From contig OZ242360.1 in assembly GCA_965208775.1 (NCBI GenBank), forward strand, positions 3,162,001-3,226,000: 64,000 nt of DNA, given 5' to 3'. The stretch is from JAPOVO01 sp026708165. Its GTDB lineage: Bacteria > Chloroflexota > UBA11872 > VXNJ01. The notes beneath the pieces were generated by a model that saw nothing but the letters and a program-made list of their open reading frames with translations, had not been told where the DNA came from and ran no database searches. This document shows positions 1 through 9,479 of the stretch, piece by piece (the first letter of the stretch is position 1; each line of letters starts with the position of its first letter). A program made the position numbers and the translations under genes.

Positions 1-503
1 TAGTCCGAGACGATTACGGCGCCATATTCGGGAATAGCTCCTTCCAGATAGAGCAGCAACTCCTGCTGGGATGGCTCCGACATGGGTTCGCGATTGGACA
101 CGTCCACGCGGGCAACCTGTTGATAATGCATCTGTCCCGCACCGCCCGCCCACACGCGAAGCTTGACGCTGGTTGGCCGCGACGGCTCGGTGGCCAGACC
201 GGCGGTGTGGATTCCAGCTTCATCCAGAATCCGGCGCAGCCGATGCCCCATCTCGTCGTCCCCGACGAGACCACAGACGGAGACATCCGATCCGAGGCTC
301 CGGGCGTTGTATGCGGGGTTTGCGGCTCCCCCTGGAACGAAGAGATGCCCTCGCCGCTCGATGACCGGCACTGGGGCCTCTCGGGACAATCGGGTCGAAT
401 GTCCAATGATGTGTTCGTCCACGACCATGTCGCCCACCACGAGCACGCGCGTCCCTTGCGCCGCCGCGAGGATTTCACGACAGCGCCCCGCAGATATGGT
501 CAC
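1..503 (-). CDS. RfaE/HldE-like PfkB-family sugar kinase (3' end cut by window)
   Basis: The 167 visible residues match the N-terminal kinase half of the RfaE/HldE group of PfkB (ribokinase-fold) kinases. In that group the domain phosphorylates heptose-7-phosphate to the 1,7-bisphosphate in ADP-heptose synthesis. Visible motifs are the first strand VLVVGDMVVDEH (residues 20-31), STRLSREAPVPV (36-47) and the substrate-binding PGGAANPAYNARSLG (57-71). The ATP site and any nucleotidyltransferase domain lie beyond the window. I chose the GTG at 501-503 because GGAG lies 7 nt upstream; the frame stays open further upstream. The exact sugar substrate is uncertain, because RfaE-like kinases also occur in bacteria without classical LPS. 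Confidence 0.8.
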   Translation of the reverse strand, partial: MTISAGRCREILAAAQGTRVLVVGDMVVDEHIIGHSTRLSREAPVPVIERRGHLFVPGGAANPAYNARSLGSDVSVCGLVGDDEMGHRLRRILDEAGIHTAGLATEPSRPTSVKLRVWAGGAGQMHYQQVARVDVSNREPMSEPSQQELLLYLEGAIPEYGAVIVSD

Positions 504-687
504 TGCCCGACTCCGAATTCGCGCTGACAGGTCAATTACTTAAAGGTTGAATGCAGGGTAATGCGTGACGCTCCTGTCCTCGCCGCTGCACACGTACTCA
601 AGAGTAAGTCGAAGCGGTTATCGGAAATGGGTCGCAGCCGACGAGCGTGGTTTGAGTCGCCAATGCGAGCCTCGCTCATCACGAGTG

Positions 688-1458
688 CTAGTGAACGTAG
701 GAGCTTAGATAGTCGGAGGAATGTCCTAGCTCAGCGAGTGGAGGTCCATCCGCCAACCGGCACTCCAACGCCATAGCTCCGTCAAATCCGATCGACTTCA
801 AAGCTCGCATACCCGGTCCGAAATCAGTATGCCCGCGTCCGGGATTCAGTCTGTTCGAATCGGCGAGGTGAACGTGCTTGATCCAGCTTCCAGCGGCGGT
901 GATGCTTTGGGCGATGTCGGCTTCCTCGACGTTCATGTGGAAGAAGTCGGCCATGATGCCTACACCCGGACTGCCGACGGATTCTGCGATATCCACGGCC
1001 TGCTCCAAACGGTTGACCAGATGAGTCTCGTACCGGATCAGCGGCTCAATCACGACCACCATGCCTTGCGACTCCGCGTGCTCACCCACAGCCCTGAGCG
1101 CGTCGCAATACCGATCAATCTCTTCCTGTTCAGTTACACCTTCCACGAGAGGTCCTCGTACGGGCACAGAAACTATTCGCTTAACGCCAAACTGACCGGC
1201 GAAGTCGATGGTCTCCTTGAAGAAGGAGATTCTGGCGGCGAGGTCTGTGCCAACATCGCCGAGGTCGTGCTCAAGCGAAGTACACATACTCAGAGCCGCA
1301 ATCGGCGAATCGGCGAGTGCGGACTTGGTCTCTTCAGGGCGTTGTATCGTGAAACGGTGTACCAGCTCGACAGCCTGGTAGCCGCAATTTTCAAGATTCC
1401 GCAGCTGCTCGGCGACTGATTCACCCGGTACTATCGACTCTTGGGCGGCTAACTTCAT
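688..1458 (-). CDS. Sugar phosphate isomerase/epimerase-like TIM-barrel protein
   Basis: A 256-residue protein of the xylose-isomerase-like TIM-barrel superfamily (IolE, hydroxypyruvate isomerase, tagatose epimerase and endonuclease IV relatives). The metal-site pattern is visible: E138 in VVIEPL, D171 and H174 in IMADFFHM, H197 in KHVHLAD and E232 in MALECR. The segment around residues 200-214 (SNRLNPGRGHTDFG) is typical of the sugar isomerase/epimerase branch. Such enzymes interconvert ketoses or inositol derivatives; the substrate cannot be read from sequence. The ATG has AAAGG 5 nt upstream. It is transcribed divergently from the M16 peptidase across 212 bp with no visible gene. Confidence 0.85.
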   Translation of the reverse strand: MKLAAQESIVPGESVAEQLRNLENCGYQAVELVHRFTIQRPEETKSALADSPIAALSMCTSLEHDLGDVGTDLAARISFFKETIDFAGQFGVKRIVSVPVRGPLVEGVTEQEEIDRYCDALRAVGEHAESQGMVVVIEPLIRYETHLVNRLEQAVDIAESVGSPGVGIMADFFHMNVEEADIAQSITAAGSWIKHVHLADSNRLNPGRGHTDFGPGMRALKSIGFDGAMALECRLADGPPLAELGHSSDYLSSYVH

Positions 1459-1670
1459 AAGTACCTTTTGCGCTTAGCGACTACTAATGGACAACCCCGA
1501 ACATCGACGGGAACCTATCAAGGTTACCCTTTCCGCCCAAGCGCCAGGCTCATCGTTGGTATCATTGCCTCGCGCTATCAAAGTAGCAGCGTGTAACCCA
1601 TTCGAGTCTGCCCATCGCCAACCGTAAAACCGAAAGGCCTGACGCATCCAGGCTTTGGCGGAAAGCACCT

Positions 1671-2969
1671 TTGTTCGATATCGATACCCTAGATAATGGT
1701 CTCCGGGCCATCATCACGCCGATTGCGCATACCCAGGCAGTGACGATTCAGTTGGCGGTCGGGATCGGATTCGGCTACGAGTCGGAACGCACTCACGGAC
1801 TCGCCCATTTCGTCGAGCACATGCTTTTCAAGGGGACGGAGTCGCGGCCCACATTTTCCGACATCACAGGGTTAATCGAGTCGCTTGGCGGCTCGATTAA
1901 CGGCGCAACCGACAAGGAGATGACGTTCATATACGTCAGATGCCCATCAGTCCACTTCGAGGCGGCGCTCGAGATTCTGTCGGACGTAGCACAGAACTCG
2001 AAATTCGATCCGGAGGAGGTTGAGCGGGAGCGCCGGGTGCTTGTGGAAGAGGCCACGATGTCGCGCGACACGCCCGACGAGTGGGCCATGCAGCTATTGG
2101 AGCAGCTTTTGTGGCCCGGACACGGTCTCGGCCGGCCGATTTCCGACAATCTGGAAGTGATGCGGAATGCGACTCCGGACATGCTGCGCAACTATGCGGC
2201 ACGCAACTTCGGGGCCGCCAACTCGGTGGTCTCAATAGCTGGTGCCGTCGAACGGGAACACGCCTTGGAATCCATCGAAACCCGATTTCACGGCTATCGA
2301 TCCGGAGAAAGGGCTGAGTGGCCCAAAGTGGACTCGTCGAATCGTCACCTGGATACCCGGCTGACCATCGAGGAGCGTGACGTGCTGCAAGTCAACGTTG
2401 CGCTCGGAACCCACTCGCTCTCCCGAACGGATCCCGACCGCTATGCGCTTGAATTGCTCAACGCAGTTCTCGGCGAGGGCATGTGCTCAAGACTGTTCGC
2501 CGAAATCAGGGAGAGACGAGCGCTTACGTACGATGTCTTCTCATACACGTCGCAGAATCAGGAAGATGGTTCGATCGCCATTTTCGCCAACTCAAACCCT
2601 GAAGACGTTGGAGCAATGACGAGCGCCATTTTCGAAGAATGCGAGCGCCTCAAATCTGAACCTCCGTCCGACTGGGAACTGAAGCGCGCTCGCGAATACG
2701 TTAACGGCGGTCTCATCCTTGGCATGGAAGAGAGTCACAACGTGGCGTCCTGGTACGCTCGCGAAGAAATCCTGGAATCGGAGCGGATGACCGTCGATGC
2801 GGTCATACAACGCTTGAACTCAGTGACCGCGGACGACGTTTCGCGAGTCGCGCAACGCATATTCATGGGGGACTGGGTGCGGCTGGCCGCGGTCGGACCT
2901 GTTGAGGACGATAACCCGCTGACCCAAATGGTTGGAAGCGGACTTACCTCACTCGAATATGTCTCCTAA
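1671..2969 (+). CDS. M16 family zinc metallopeptidase
   Basis: A 432-residue pitrilysin/insulinase-family (M16B-like) protein with the inverted zinc motif HFVEH at 46-50 (H46, catalytic E49, H50). A third ligand, E126 or E127, falls in VLVEEATMSRD, the usual 75-80 residues downstream. The C-terminal half contains RRALTYDVFSYTS, the conserved region of the second M16 repeat. Bacterial members degrade peptides or process proteins, usually in the cytoplasm; no signal peptide is visible. The start is TTG at 1671. The stop overlaps the beginning of the downstream TPR gene, which suggests one transcript with it, the roadblock gene and ndk. Confidence 0.9.
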   Translation: MFDIDTLDNGLRAIITPIAHTQAVTIQLAVGIGFGYESERTHGLAHFVEHMLFKGTESRPTFSDITGLIESLGGSINGATDKEMTFIYVRCPSVHFEAALEILSDVAQNSKFDPEEVERERRVLVEEATMSRDTPDEWAMQLLEQLLWPGHGLGRPISDNLEVMRNATPDMLRNYAARNFGAANSVVSIAGAVEREHALESIETRFHGYRSGERAEWPKVDSSNRHLDTRLTIEERDVLQVNVALGTHSLSRTDPDRYALELLNAVLGEGMCSRLFAEIRERRALTYDVFSYTSQNQEDGSIAIFANSNPEDVGAMTSAIFEECERLKSEPPSDWELKRAREYVNGGLILGMEESHNVASWYAREEILESERMTVDAVIQRLNSVTADDVSRVAQRIFMGDWVRLAAVGPVEDDNPLTQMVGSGLTSLEYVS

Positions 2970-4296
2970 GAAAATCGTCGATCAGGCGCACGAGCATCTC
3001 CACGGCGGCGACCCCGACGGTTGCATGCGCATCATCGATTACGTGCTGGATATTTTCCCCAACTACTACCAAGCGCGACTGGTACGCGCCCTGGCCTTCG
3101 AATCGCTTGAGCGGATGGCCGACTCTGCCGACGATGCGGCTTTCGTTCTGGGCGTCGTGCCGCACAACGGGACCGCGCTCCTGCTGAGCGCGCGCCTGCA
3201 AAGCGGAAAGGGTGACGGTCAGCAGGCGCAAAAGTTGTGGACCCGCGCCTCGGAGACGGATCCCTGTCATGCGGACCTCAGTAACTCGATCGATGGAGTG
3301 AATCTCACTCCCCGGATAACTCACGGCTTGCTCGGCTACACCTATCTGCGCTCAGGATGGCCTGAGCTCGCGGAGCGTCAGTTGAGAGCTGCAATCGAGT
3401 CCGATTCGGTCCGGACCGACATCCGCTTGGCGCTGGCTGAGTCGCTTTGGAGCATCGGCAGGCTCGAGGACTGCCGGCGTCATAGCCGGACCGTACTGGA
3501 CCACCATCCGGATTGCCTGAAGGCGCTCCTGATGATGGCCCATATCTTTACTGAGATCGGCCGAACGAATCATGCCGCTGAGCTACTCGACCGAGCTTCG
3601 TCTCTGGACCCCGAACAGCGGTTGGCCCGAGAGATGTACGGTCGCCTTGAATTCGACCGCATTAACCTGGCGGAGCCTGCGTCGATAGCGCCGCCGCCGG
3701 GCGAAAGCAGCCGCGCCAAAATCGAGGCGGAAGCTGGCGAGCAATATCAGAAATCTTCACCGGAGCGGGACTCGACGCCAGAGCAATCGGTGAAAACTGT
3801 GGCTGACAGTGCAGAACCCGAAGAGGCTAAAGTCGCCGCACCACCACCTTCAACTGAGCCTTACCTTGACGATACGCCCGCTCCGGTCGCTCCCGACTCG
3901 GAAGCCGGAGAGCAAGAGCAGTTGGCGGACGCGTCGGCGGAAATCGATAGTGGCGGCGTGGATGTGGAGATGTCCGGGGAGCCCATGGTCCCGGCGATGG
4001 AGGCACAGTCTCCTGAAACTGAAGAGCCACTTCCACCCTCAGCGATTGCGGCGATCGAACTGGCCAGAGAAGGGTACTGGGACGAGGCGATGAACCTCGT
4101 GAGAGTGCATTCCGCCGAAGACGACTTGCAGGCTTGGGAAGCGGCGCTCCGTGAGATTTGCGGCCTTGACGAAGCGCCTGCAACTGCCTGGGAGATTTTG
4201 GGCGACGTCTACATGCGTCAGAGTCTCCCCCAAGACGGGGCGCGTGCCTATGCACGAGCTAATGAACTAAAGGACCGAGCCGTTAAGCGTGAATGA
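2959..4296 (+). CDS. TPR-repeat protein with Pro/Glu-rich linker
   Basis: About 445 residues. The N-terminal half is helical tetratricopeptide-like repeats, clearest around residues 115-230 (GLLGYTYLRSGWPELAERQL and the following LALAESLWSIGRLEDC). Residues roughly 240-360 form an acidic, Pro/Ala/Glu-rich low-complexity linker, and a further helical pair closes the protein (about 370-445). The architecture suggests a soluble scaffold with two helical lobes on a flexible tether. The start is uncertain: ATG at 2932 and ATG at 2959 are in frame, and both overlap the upstream M16 stop. Its stop overlaps the GTG of the roadblock-domain gene by 8 bp, so the two products are probably made together and may interact. 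Function unknown. Confidence 0.75.
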   Translation: MSPKKIVDQAHEHLHGGDPDGCMRIIDYVLDIFPNYYQARLVRALAFESLERMADSADDAAFVLGVVPHNGTALLLSARLQSGKGDGQQAQKLWTRASETDPCHADLSNSIDGVNLTPRITHGLLGYTYLRSGWPELAERQLRAAIESDSVRTDIRLALAESLWSIGRLEDCRRHSRTVLDHHPDCLKALLMMAHIFTEIGRTNHAAELLDRASSLDPEQRLAREMYGRLEFDRINLAEPASIAPPPGESSRAKIEAEAGEQYQKSSPERDSTPEQSVKTVADSAEPEEAKVAAPPPSTEPYLDDTPAPVAPDSEAGEQEQLADASAEIDSGGVDVEMSGEPMVPAMEAQSPETEEPLPPSAIAAIELAREGYWDEAMNLVRVHSAEDDLQAWEAALREICGLDEAPATAWEILGDVYMRQSLPQDGARAYARANELKDRAVKRE

Positions 4297-4666
4297 GCCT
4301 GAGACTGAGCTGGCAGAGTCGCTGGCCTCTCTGGAGGGAGTCCGGTCGGCGGTCGTATGGCGGTCCGGCGGAGTGCCGGTTGACGCTCACAGTCATAAAG
4401 ACTTCTCGTCGTTGCACGGCCGAATGCTGTCGGCCGCGGTCGGCGCCTTCGAGGCGGATGTCGACAGGCTTGGCTTAGGTCAGGTCAGCCAGATCTGGTG
4501 GCAATCCGACGACGCGCAATGTGTCGGATTCCGGGCGGGTGAGTGGCAGGTTCTGGTCGTGGCCGAGGCAGAACTTGGCATAGCGACTCTGAGGTCAAAC
4601 GTGGCTGAAACGGTCGGCAAATTCTGGGATGAAACTGCAAAAGAAAGTGAGAATGGAGTCAACTGA
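4289..4666 (+). CDS. Roadblock/LC7-domain-like small protein
   Basis: A 125-residue single-domain protein. The pattern of a central hydrophobic strand followed by GVPVDAH (residues 28-34), a long helix, a LGLGQ turn and paired strands (QIWWQSDD, WQVLVVAEAE) fits the roadblock/LC7 fold. In bacteria this fold occurs in MglB-type regulators of small Ras-like GTPases. No MglA-like GTPase is present in the window. It starts at GTG 4289, overlapping the TPR gene, and its 3' end abuts ndk. The family call rests on fold-level pattern and is moderately secure; partner and role are unknown. Confidence 0.6.
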   Translation: MNEPETELAESLASLEGVRSAVVWRSGGVPVDAHSHKDFSSLHGRMLSAAVGAFEADVDRLGLGQVSQIWWQSDDAQCVGFRAGEWQVLVVAEAELGIATLRSNVAETVGKFWDETAKESENGVN

Positions 4667-4667
4667 A

Positions 4668-5120
4668 ATGGAACAAACTTTTGTGCTTCTTAAGCCCGAT
4701 GCCGTGCAACGCGGCCTGGCGGGACAGATCCTTGCCCGGTTCGAGCGGCGCGGATATCGCGTTGTGGCCTTGAAAATGCTCCTAGCGGACCGGAATCTCG
4801 CCGAACGACACTACGAAGTGCATAAGGGCAAGTTCTTTTTCGAAGGGCTTGTGCAACACCTGACTTCCGGTCCGGTTGTAGCGATGGTCCTGGAGGGAGA
4901 AAACGTCATCCAGGCAGTGCGGACGATGGTCGGTTCCACCATCCCGAACCAGGCGGCGGCCGGCACTATAAGGGGCGATCTTGCCGTCGCCGGCCTTCGC
5001 AACCTTGTTCACGCGTCGGACGCGCCCGAAAGCGCAGAACACGAGATGTCGCTTTATTTCGACGACGTGGAGGTCTTGGAGTACCAGCGGGATATGGACC
5101 GGTGGGTTTTCGAGTCCTGA
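4668..5120 (+). CDS. ndk: Nucleoside diphosphate kinase
   Basis: A 150-residue, full-length NDK that transfers the gamma phosphate of ATP onto NDPs through a phosphohistidine. Visible: the N-terminal FVLLKPDAV with nucleotide-contacting K9, the GTIRGDLA loop (99-106) and the active-site histidine H115 in RNLVHASDAPESAEHE. I chose ATG 4668 because GGAG lies 9 nt upstream and the family begins at this point; in-frame ATGs at 4629 and 4653 would add an atypical extension. The gene sits at the end of the M16-TPR-roadblock gene string. Confidence 0.96.
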   Translation: MEQTFVLLKPDAVQRGLAGQILARFERRGYRVVALKMLLADRNLAERHYEVHKGKFFFEGLVQHLTSGPVVAMVLEGENVIQAVRTMVGSTIPNQAAAGTIRGDLAVAGLRNLVHASDAPESAEHEMSLYFDDVEVLEYQRDMDRWVFES

Positions 5121-5172
5121 ACGGCCCGCTGTGTCAACATACGCGGGGCACGACGATAGCTAGGAGCGAGCG

Positions 5173-6918
5173 ATGGCGGTAGAGCGTGAAAACGAGAACA
5201 TCCGCTACGAACCGGATGAGAACCCGCCCTCCCCAATAGCGGTTGGCGCCGGCCTTCAGGCCGCGGCGATCATTCTGACGCCGGTGGTATTGACCGTTGT
5301 GATTGTGTTTCGGATCGCCGACCAGCCCGATGCGTACGTGTCGTGGGGCGTCTTCGCCGCGCTTTTGGTAAGCGGAATTACCACCGTGCTCCAGGCGGTG
5401 CGGGTAGGGCGGATTGGAGCCGGGCACGTGTTGATTATGGGCACGTCGGGGGCATTCATCGCGGTGTGCGTCGCGGCGCTGGTCGAAGGTGGGCCGGCCA
5501 CCATGGCGAGCCTCGTCGTGGTGTCATCGCTGTTTCAGTTTGCGCTGGCGGCGCGGCTCTCGCTGCTACGCCGGATATTCACTCCAGTCGTCTCCGGCAC
5601 GGTGATCATGCTGATCACCGCCACGGTAGCGCCGGTTGTATACGACACGATGCAGTCGGTGCCTGAAGGCACTTCCGCGGCTGCCGCGCCACTAGCCACG
5701 GTGGCGACGCTGGTGGTGGTCGCGGCGCTCGTGCTGCGCGGTCCTCCGGGATTGCGACTATGGTCGCCCGTCATCGGCATAGCGGTCGGTTGCGTGGTGT
5801 CCGCCCCCTTTGGGTTGTACGACGTTCAGCAGATACTGGACGCGCCCTGGGTGGGCGTTTCGTTTGGCGCTTGGCCGGGATTCGATCTAACTCCTGGTCC
5901 GGCGTTTTGGGCGCTGTTGCCGGCGTTCGTGGCAGTTACTCTCGTCGGCGCTATCGAGACGATTGGCGACGGAGTGGCAATTCAACGGGTTTCCCGACGC
6001 AAGCCGCCGGCAACCGATTTCCGCGTAGTGCAGGGCGCCCTCAATGCCGACGGCGTGGGAAATCTACTGTCGGGGATTCTGGGCACGCTTCCCAACACTA
6101 CCTATTCAACCAGCGTTGCCCTTCCCGAGGTGACTGGAATCGCCGCGCGGAGGGTGGGCGTGATTATCGGCGTGATCTTCCTGGTGCTGGCCTTCCTGCC
6201 GAAGGTCACGGCCATATTGATAGCAATCCCCGCCCCCGTTGCCGCCGCCTACATCATGGTTCTTCTCGGACTGCTCTTCGTCCAGGGCATGAAGATCATC
6301 ATCCAGGATGGGGTCGATCACCGTAAGGCTGCAGTTGCCGGGTTGGCGTTCTGGATCGGCGTGGGCTTCCAGAATCAGTGGATCTTCGCCGAGCAACTGG
6401 GGGATGGGTTTCTGAACGTTCTACTCGGCAACGGCATGACTTCGGGGGCCATCGTCGCGATCATCATGATGGTGTTCCTGGAGCTGACGGGGCCCCGGCG
6501 CAGACGCCTAAGCATCCCGCTGGATGCGGAAGCCCTGCCAAAGCTGGTGGAATTCCTTCGCGAGTTCGCGTCGAAGGCTGGATGGAACGAGGCTTCGAGG
6601 GACCGTGTGGTCCTGGTCGGCGAGGAAACACTGGCGAGCTTGTCATCTGAAGAAGACGAGGACGTGGAAAGGACGCGAGCGCGGCGTCTCATCGTGACCG
6701 CCCGCCCCGACGGCCGTGGAGCCGAATTGGAGTTTGTATCGGGATATGAGGGGGAGAATCTGGAGGACCGGCTGGCGTATCTAGGCGAAACGCCGGACAT
6801 ACGGGACGACCGGGAAATATCGTTCCGCCTGCTGCGTCACTACGCGTCGTCGGTGCGCCATCAGAAATACCACGGGGAAGACGTGGTTACGGTGCGGGTG
6901 GAGAACCCGCGCAAATAG
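5173..6918 (+). CDS. NCS2-family nucleobase permease with C-terminal ATPase-like domain
   Basis: A 581-residue protein. Residues about 20-440 form a 12-14 segment membrane domain of the nucleobase:cation symporter-2 (xanthine/uracil permease) family. The TM10-type region VGAIETIGDGVAIQRVSRR and the GILGTLPNTTYSTSVALPEVTG segment are characteristic. It likely imports purines, pyrimidines or a related compound; the substrate is not resolvable. Residues about 441-581 are a soluble tail resembling a GHKL/HATPase_c_2 (anti-sigma-factor-like) fold. The would-be N-box helix (VVLVGEETLASL, about 480-491) keeps the Glu but lacks the Asn that binds Mg-ATP. ATG 5173 has AGGAG 7 nt upstream. The gene stands alone, convergent with aconitase. 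Confidence 0.88.
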   Translation: MAVERENENIRYEPDENPPSPIAVGAGLQAAAIILTPVVLTVVIVFRIADQPDAYVSWGVFAALLVSGITTVLQAVRVGRIGAGHVLIMGTSGAFIAVCVAALVEGGPATMASLVVVSSLFQFALAARLSLLRRIFTPVVSGTVIMLITATVAPVVYDTMQSVPEGTSAAAAPLATVATLVVVAALVLRGPPGLRLWSPVIGIAVGCVVSAPFGLYDVQQILDAPWVGVSFGAWPGFDLTPGPAFWALLPAFVAVTLVGAIETIGDGVAIQRVSRRKPPATDFRVVQGALNADGVGNLLSGILGTLPNTTYSTSVALPEVTGIAARRVGVIIGVIFLVLAFLPKVTAILIAIPAPVAAAYIMVLLGLLFVQGMKIIIQDGVDHRKAAVAGLAFWIGVGFQNQWIFAEQLGDGFLNVLLGNGMTSGAIVAIIMMVFLELTGPRRRRLSIPLDAEALPKLVEFLREFASKAGWNEASRDRVVLVGEETLASLSSEEDEDVERTRARRLIVTARPDGRGAELEFVSGYEGENLEDRLAYLGETPDIRDDREISFRLLRHYASSVRHQKYHGEDVVTVRVENPRK

Positions 6919-6927
6919 ATTGACTCC

Positions 6928-9219
6928 TTAGGCGACACTCCGCCTTAACACGTTCAGGGCGGATCCGGCCCAAATCCACTCTATCTGCTGCTCGTTCAGC
7001 GTGTGCGCCAGCTCGATGGCGTGAGTTGAGCCGTTGGCGTGTCGAAGCACCGCGGTTACGGGTTCCCCCGGGGCCAGCTCGTGGATGTCGACGAGGTCGA
7101 TTCGGTCGGTTTTTTCGATCTTGTCGTAGTCGTCGGGATTGACGAACGTAAACGGGAGCAAGCCCTGTTTCTTGAGGTTCGATTCGTGGATTCGCGCGAA
7201 GCTCCGCACGATGATCACGGAGCCGCCCAGGTGTCTGGGTGACATGGCCGCGTGCTCGCGGCTGCTGCCCTCGCCGTAGTTTTCATCACCGACGGCTACC
7301 CAGCGCAGCCCGTGCTTGTGGTAGGACTTGGCTATCTCGGGAATCGGCTCTTCGTCGGCCCCGGAAATCTGGTTGTAACCTGTCCCCGGTGTTGCCGAGA
7401 ACGAATTGTTAGCGCCGGTGAACATGTTATCGCTGAGATTGGTCAGGTGCCCGCGGAACCGCAGCCACGGTCCCGCTGGGGATATGGCGTCCGTGGTGCA
7501 CTGTCCGGCGGCCTTCAGCAGCACGGGCATGTCTTGAAAATGCTCCGGGGATTGCTCGGGAAACGGGTGGAGGATCTCCAGCCGCTTGCTCTCCGGATCG
7601 ACCTTGATTTCGACCGACGACGCGTCGCCACTGGGAGGTTCGTATCCGTAGCCTTTACCGGTAAAGCCGTCGGCCGGGACTTCAGGCGCGGGAGCGGGAG
7701 GATCGAGCCGGAACCCGTCGGAGCCAGCGGATTCGATACGGTCGACTAGCGGGTTGAACGAAAGTCGCCCGGCCAACCCGTAAGCGACGGCGATCTCCGG
7801 GCTTACAAGAAACGAATGCGTGCTCGCGTTCCCGTCGTTGCGGCGGGGGAAGTTGCGGTTGAAGGACGAGATTATCGAATTGACCTTCACGGGCCGACTC
7901 CCGTCCGGGCCGGCTTCCCGCCTGCGCCACTGCCCGATGCAGGGTCCGCAAGCGTTCGCGAGGACCGTCGCTCCAATCGATTCGAGGACACCGAGTTGAC
8001 CATCGCGCTCTATGGTCGCACGCACCGTTTCGGAGCCGGGCGTGACGAGCAGCGGAGTAACAGCCCGCGCGCCGCGCGCCGCGGCCTGAGCGGCGACATC
8101 GGCGGCACGTGAAACGTCTTCGTATGACGAGTTGGTGCAGCTTCCGATGAGCGCCGCGGAGAGCTCGTTCGGATAGCCATGAGCTTCGACCTCCGCCGCC
8201 ATCTCGGATACCGGCCGTGCCAGATCTGGCCGGTGCGGACCGACGACGTGCGGCTCAAGCTCGCTGAGATCGATTTCTATGACCTCTTGATAGAACCGTG
8301 TTGGGGTCTCATTGACCTCCTCGTCCACGGTGAGCAGGTCGAGGGCCTGGCCGGCCAAGTCCGCCAGTTCACCGCGACCGGTGGCCCGCAGATAGGTTGC
8401 CATTCGTCCGTCGAAAGGAAATACGGAGCTTGTAGCGCCAAGCTCCGCGCCCATGTTGGTTATCGTCGCCTTGCCGGTGCAGGAGAGTGATCGAGTTCCC
8501 GGACCGAAGTATTCGATAATCCGGTTCGTCCCGCCACTGGTCGTCAAAATCCCGAGTAGCTTTAGGATCACGTCCTTAGGCGCGGTCCAGCCGCTCAGCT
8601 CACCCGTGAGTCGTACGCCCACAACGTGCGGGTTCTTCACTTCCCACGGGAATCCGACCATCGCGTCGACTGCGTCGGCTCCACCGACGCCCACGGCCAG
8701 CATTCCGAGGCCGCCGGCGTTGGGCGTGTGCGAGTCGGTCCCGATCATCAGACCGCCGGGAAACGCGTAGTTCTCGAGTACCACCTGGTGGATTATTCCG
8801 GCACCCGGTCTCCAGAATCCGAGTCCGTACTTGCGGGAGACAGAGGCGAGGAACTGGAATACTTCGGCGTTCTCGGTGCGAGCGACGTGCAGGTCGGATG
8901 CGGACCCGTTGTGCGCGCGGATGAGGTGGTCGCAGTGAACGGTCGTCGGCACGGCCGCCTCGTCGCGGGCGGCCAGCATGAACTGGAGCAGCGCCATCTG
9001 TCCGGTCACGTCCTGGAGCGCAACCCGGTCCGGCCGAAGCTGCAAGTAACTGTCGCCGGGCGTCAGGTCGTCTCCGGATGGATCGTCCAGATGGCCGAAG
9101 ACGATTTTCTCGGCCAGAGTCAGCGGGCGTCCCAGGCGGGTCCGCACGATCTCCAACGTCTCACGCATCCGCGCGTAGATTCCCGCCACTAACTCGGGCG
9201 TCGACTCGATGGTTGGCAT
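6928..9219 (-). CDS. acn: Aconitate hydratase, mitochondrial type
   Basis: A 763-residue aconitase that isomerises citrate to isocitrate in the TCA cycle. The three [4Fe-4S] cysteines are present: C361 in IGSCTNSSYED, and C424 and C427 in ANACGPCIGQW. Substrate-site segments GTDSHTPNAGG, SSFNRNFPRRNDG and GDENYGEGSSREHAA are intact. The length and sequence match the mitochondrial-type AcnA branch rather than the longer IRP-type or AcnB. I chose ATG 9219 because GAGG lies 8 nt upstream; an in-frame TTG at 9240 would add seven residues. It is divergent from isocitrate dehydrogenase, consistent with shared control of citrate-to-oxoglutarate steps. Confidence 0.96.
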   Translation of the reverse strand: MPTIESTPELVAGIYARMRETLEIVRTRLGRPLTLAEKIVFGHLDDPSGDDLTPGDSYLQLRPDRVALQDVTGQMALLQFMLAARDEAAVPTTVHCDHLIRAHNGSASDLHVARTENAEVFQFLASVSRKYGLGFWRPGAGIIHQVVLENYAFPGGLMIGTDSHTPNAGGLGMLAVGVGGADAVDAMVGFPWEVKNPHVVGVRLTGELSGWTAPKDVILKLLGILTTSGGTNRIIEYFGPGTRSLSCTGKATITNMGAELGATSSVFPFDGRMATYLRATGRGELADLAGQALDLLTVDEEVNETPTRFYQEVIEIDLSELEPHVVGPHRPDLARPVSEMAAEVEAHGYPNELSAALIGSCTNSSYEDVSRAADVAAQAAARGARAVTPLLVTPGSETVRATIERDGQLGVLESIGATVLANACGPCIGQWRRREAGPDGSRPVKVNSIISSFNRNFPRRNDGNASTHSFLVSPEIAVAYGLAGRLSFNPLVDRIESAGSDGFRLDPPAPAPEVPADGFTGKGYGYEPPSGDASSVEIKVDPESKRLEILHPFPEQSPEHFQDMPVLLKAAGQCTTDAISPAGPWLRFRGHLTNLSDNMFTGANNSFSATPGTGYNQISGADEEPIPEIAKSYHKHGLRWVAVGDENYGEGSSREHAAMSPRHLGGSVIIVRSFARIHESNLKKQGLLPFTFVNPDDYDKIEKTDRIDLVDIHELAPGEPVTAVLRHANGSTHAIELAHTLNEQQIEWIWAGSALNVLRRSVA

Positions 9220-9479
9220 TGCCCCTACCTCATTAAGCAAACGTGCGCTGTTTACAGAGTAAGCGTTTCGATTGGCGCACGGCCGCGCCAGTCTCCCAGT
9301 CTATCGCCTGCACGATATGACCTCAGGACCCAATGGACGTACCTTCTGCTATTCACAGTTCACCCAGTGCGAGTAATTTGACGCGGTCTCCCGCGAGCAC
9401 AAACACCGCATGGATAGCGCGGGTATCATTTAGCCCGGCATCGTCCTAACTCACTATTTAACGGAACTTAACGGAACAA

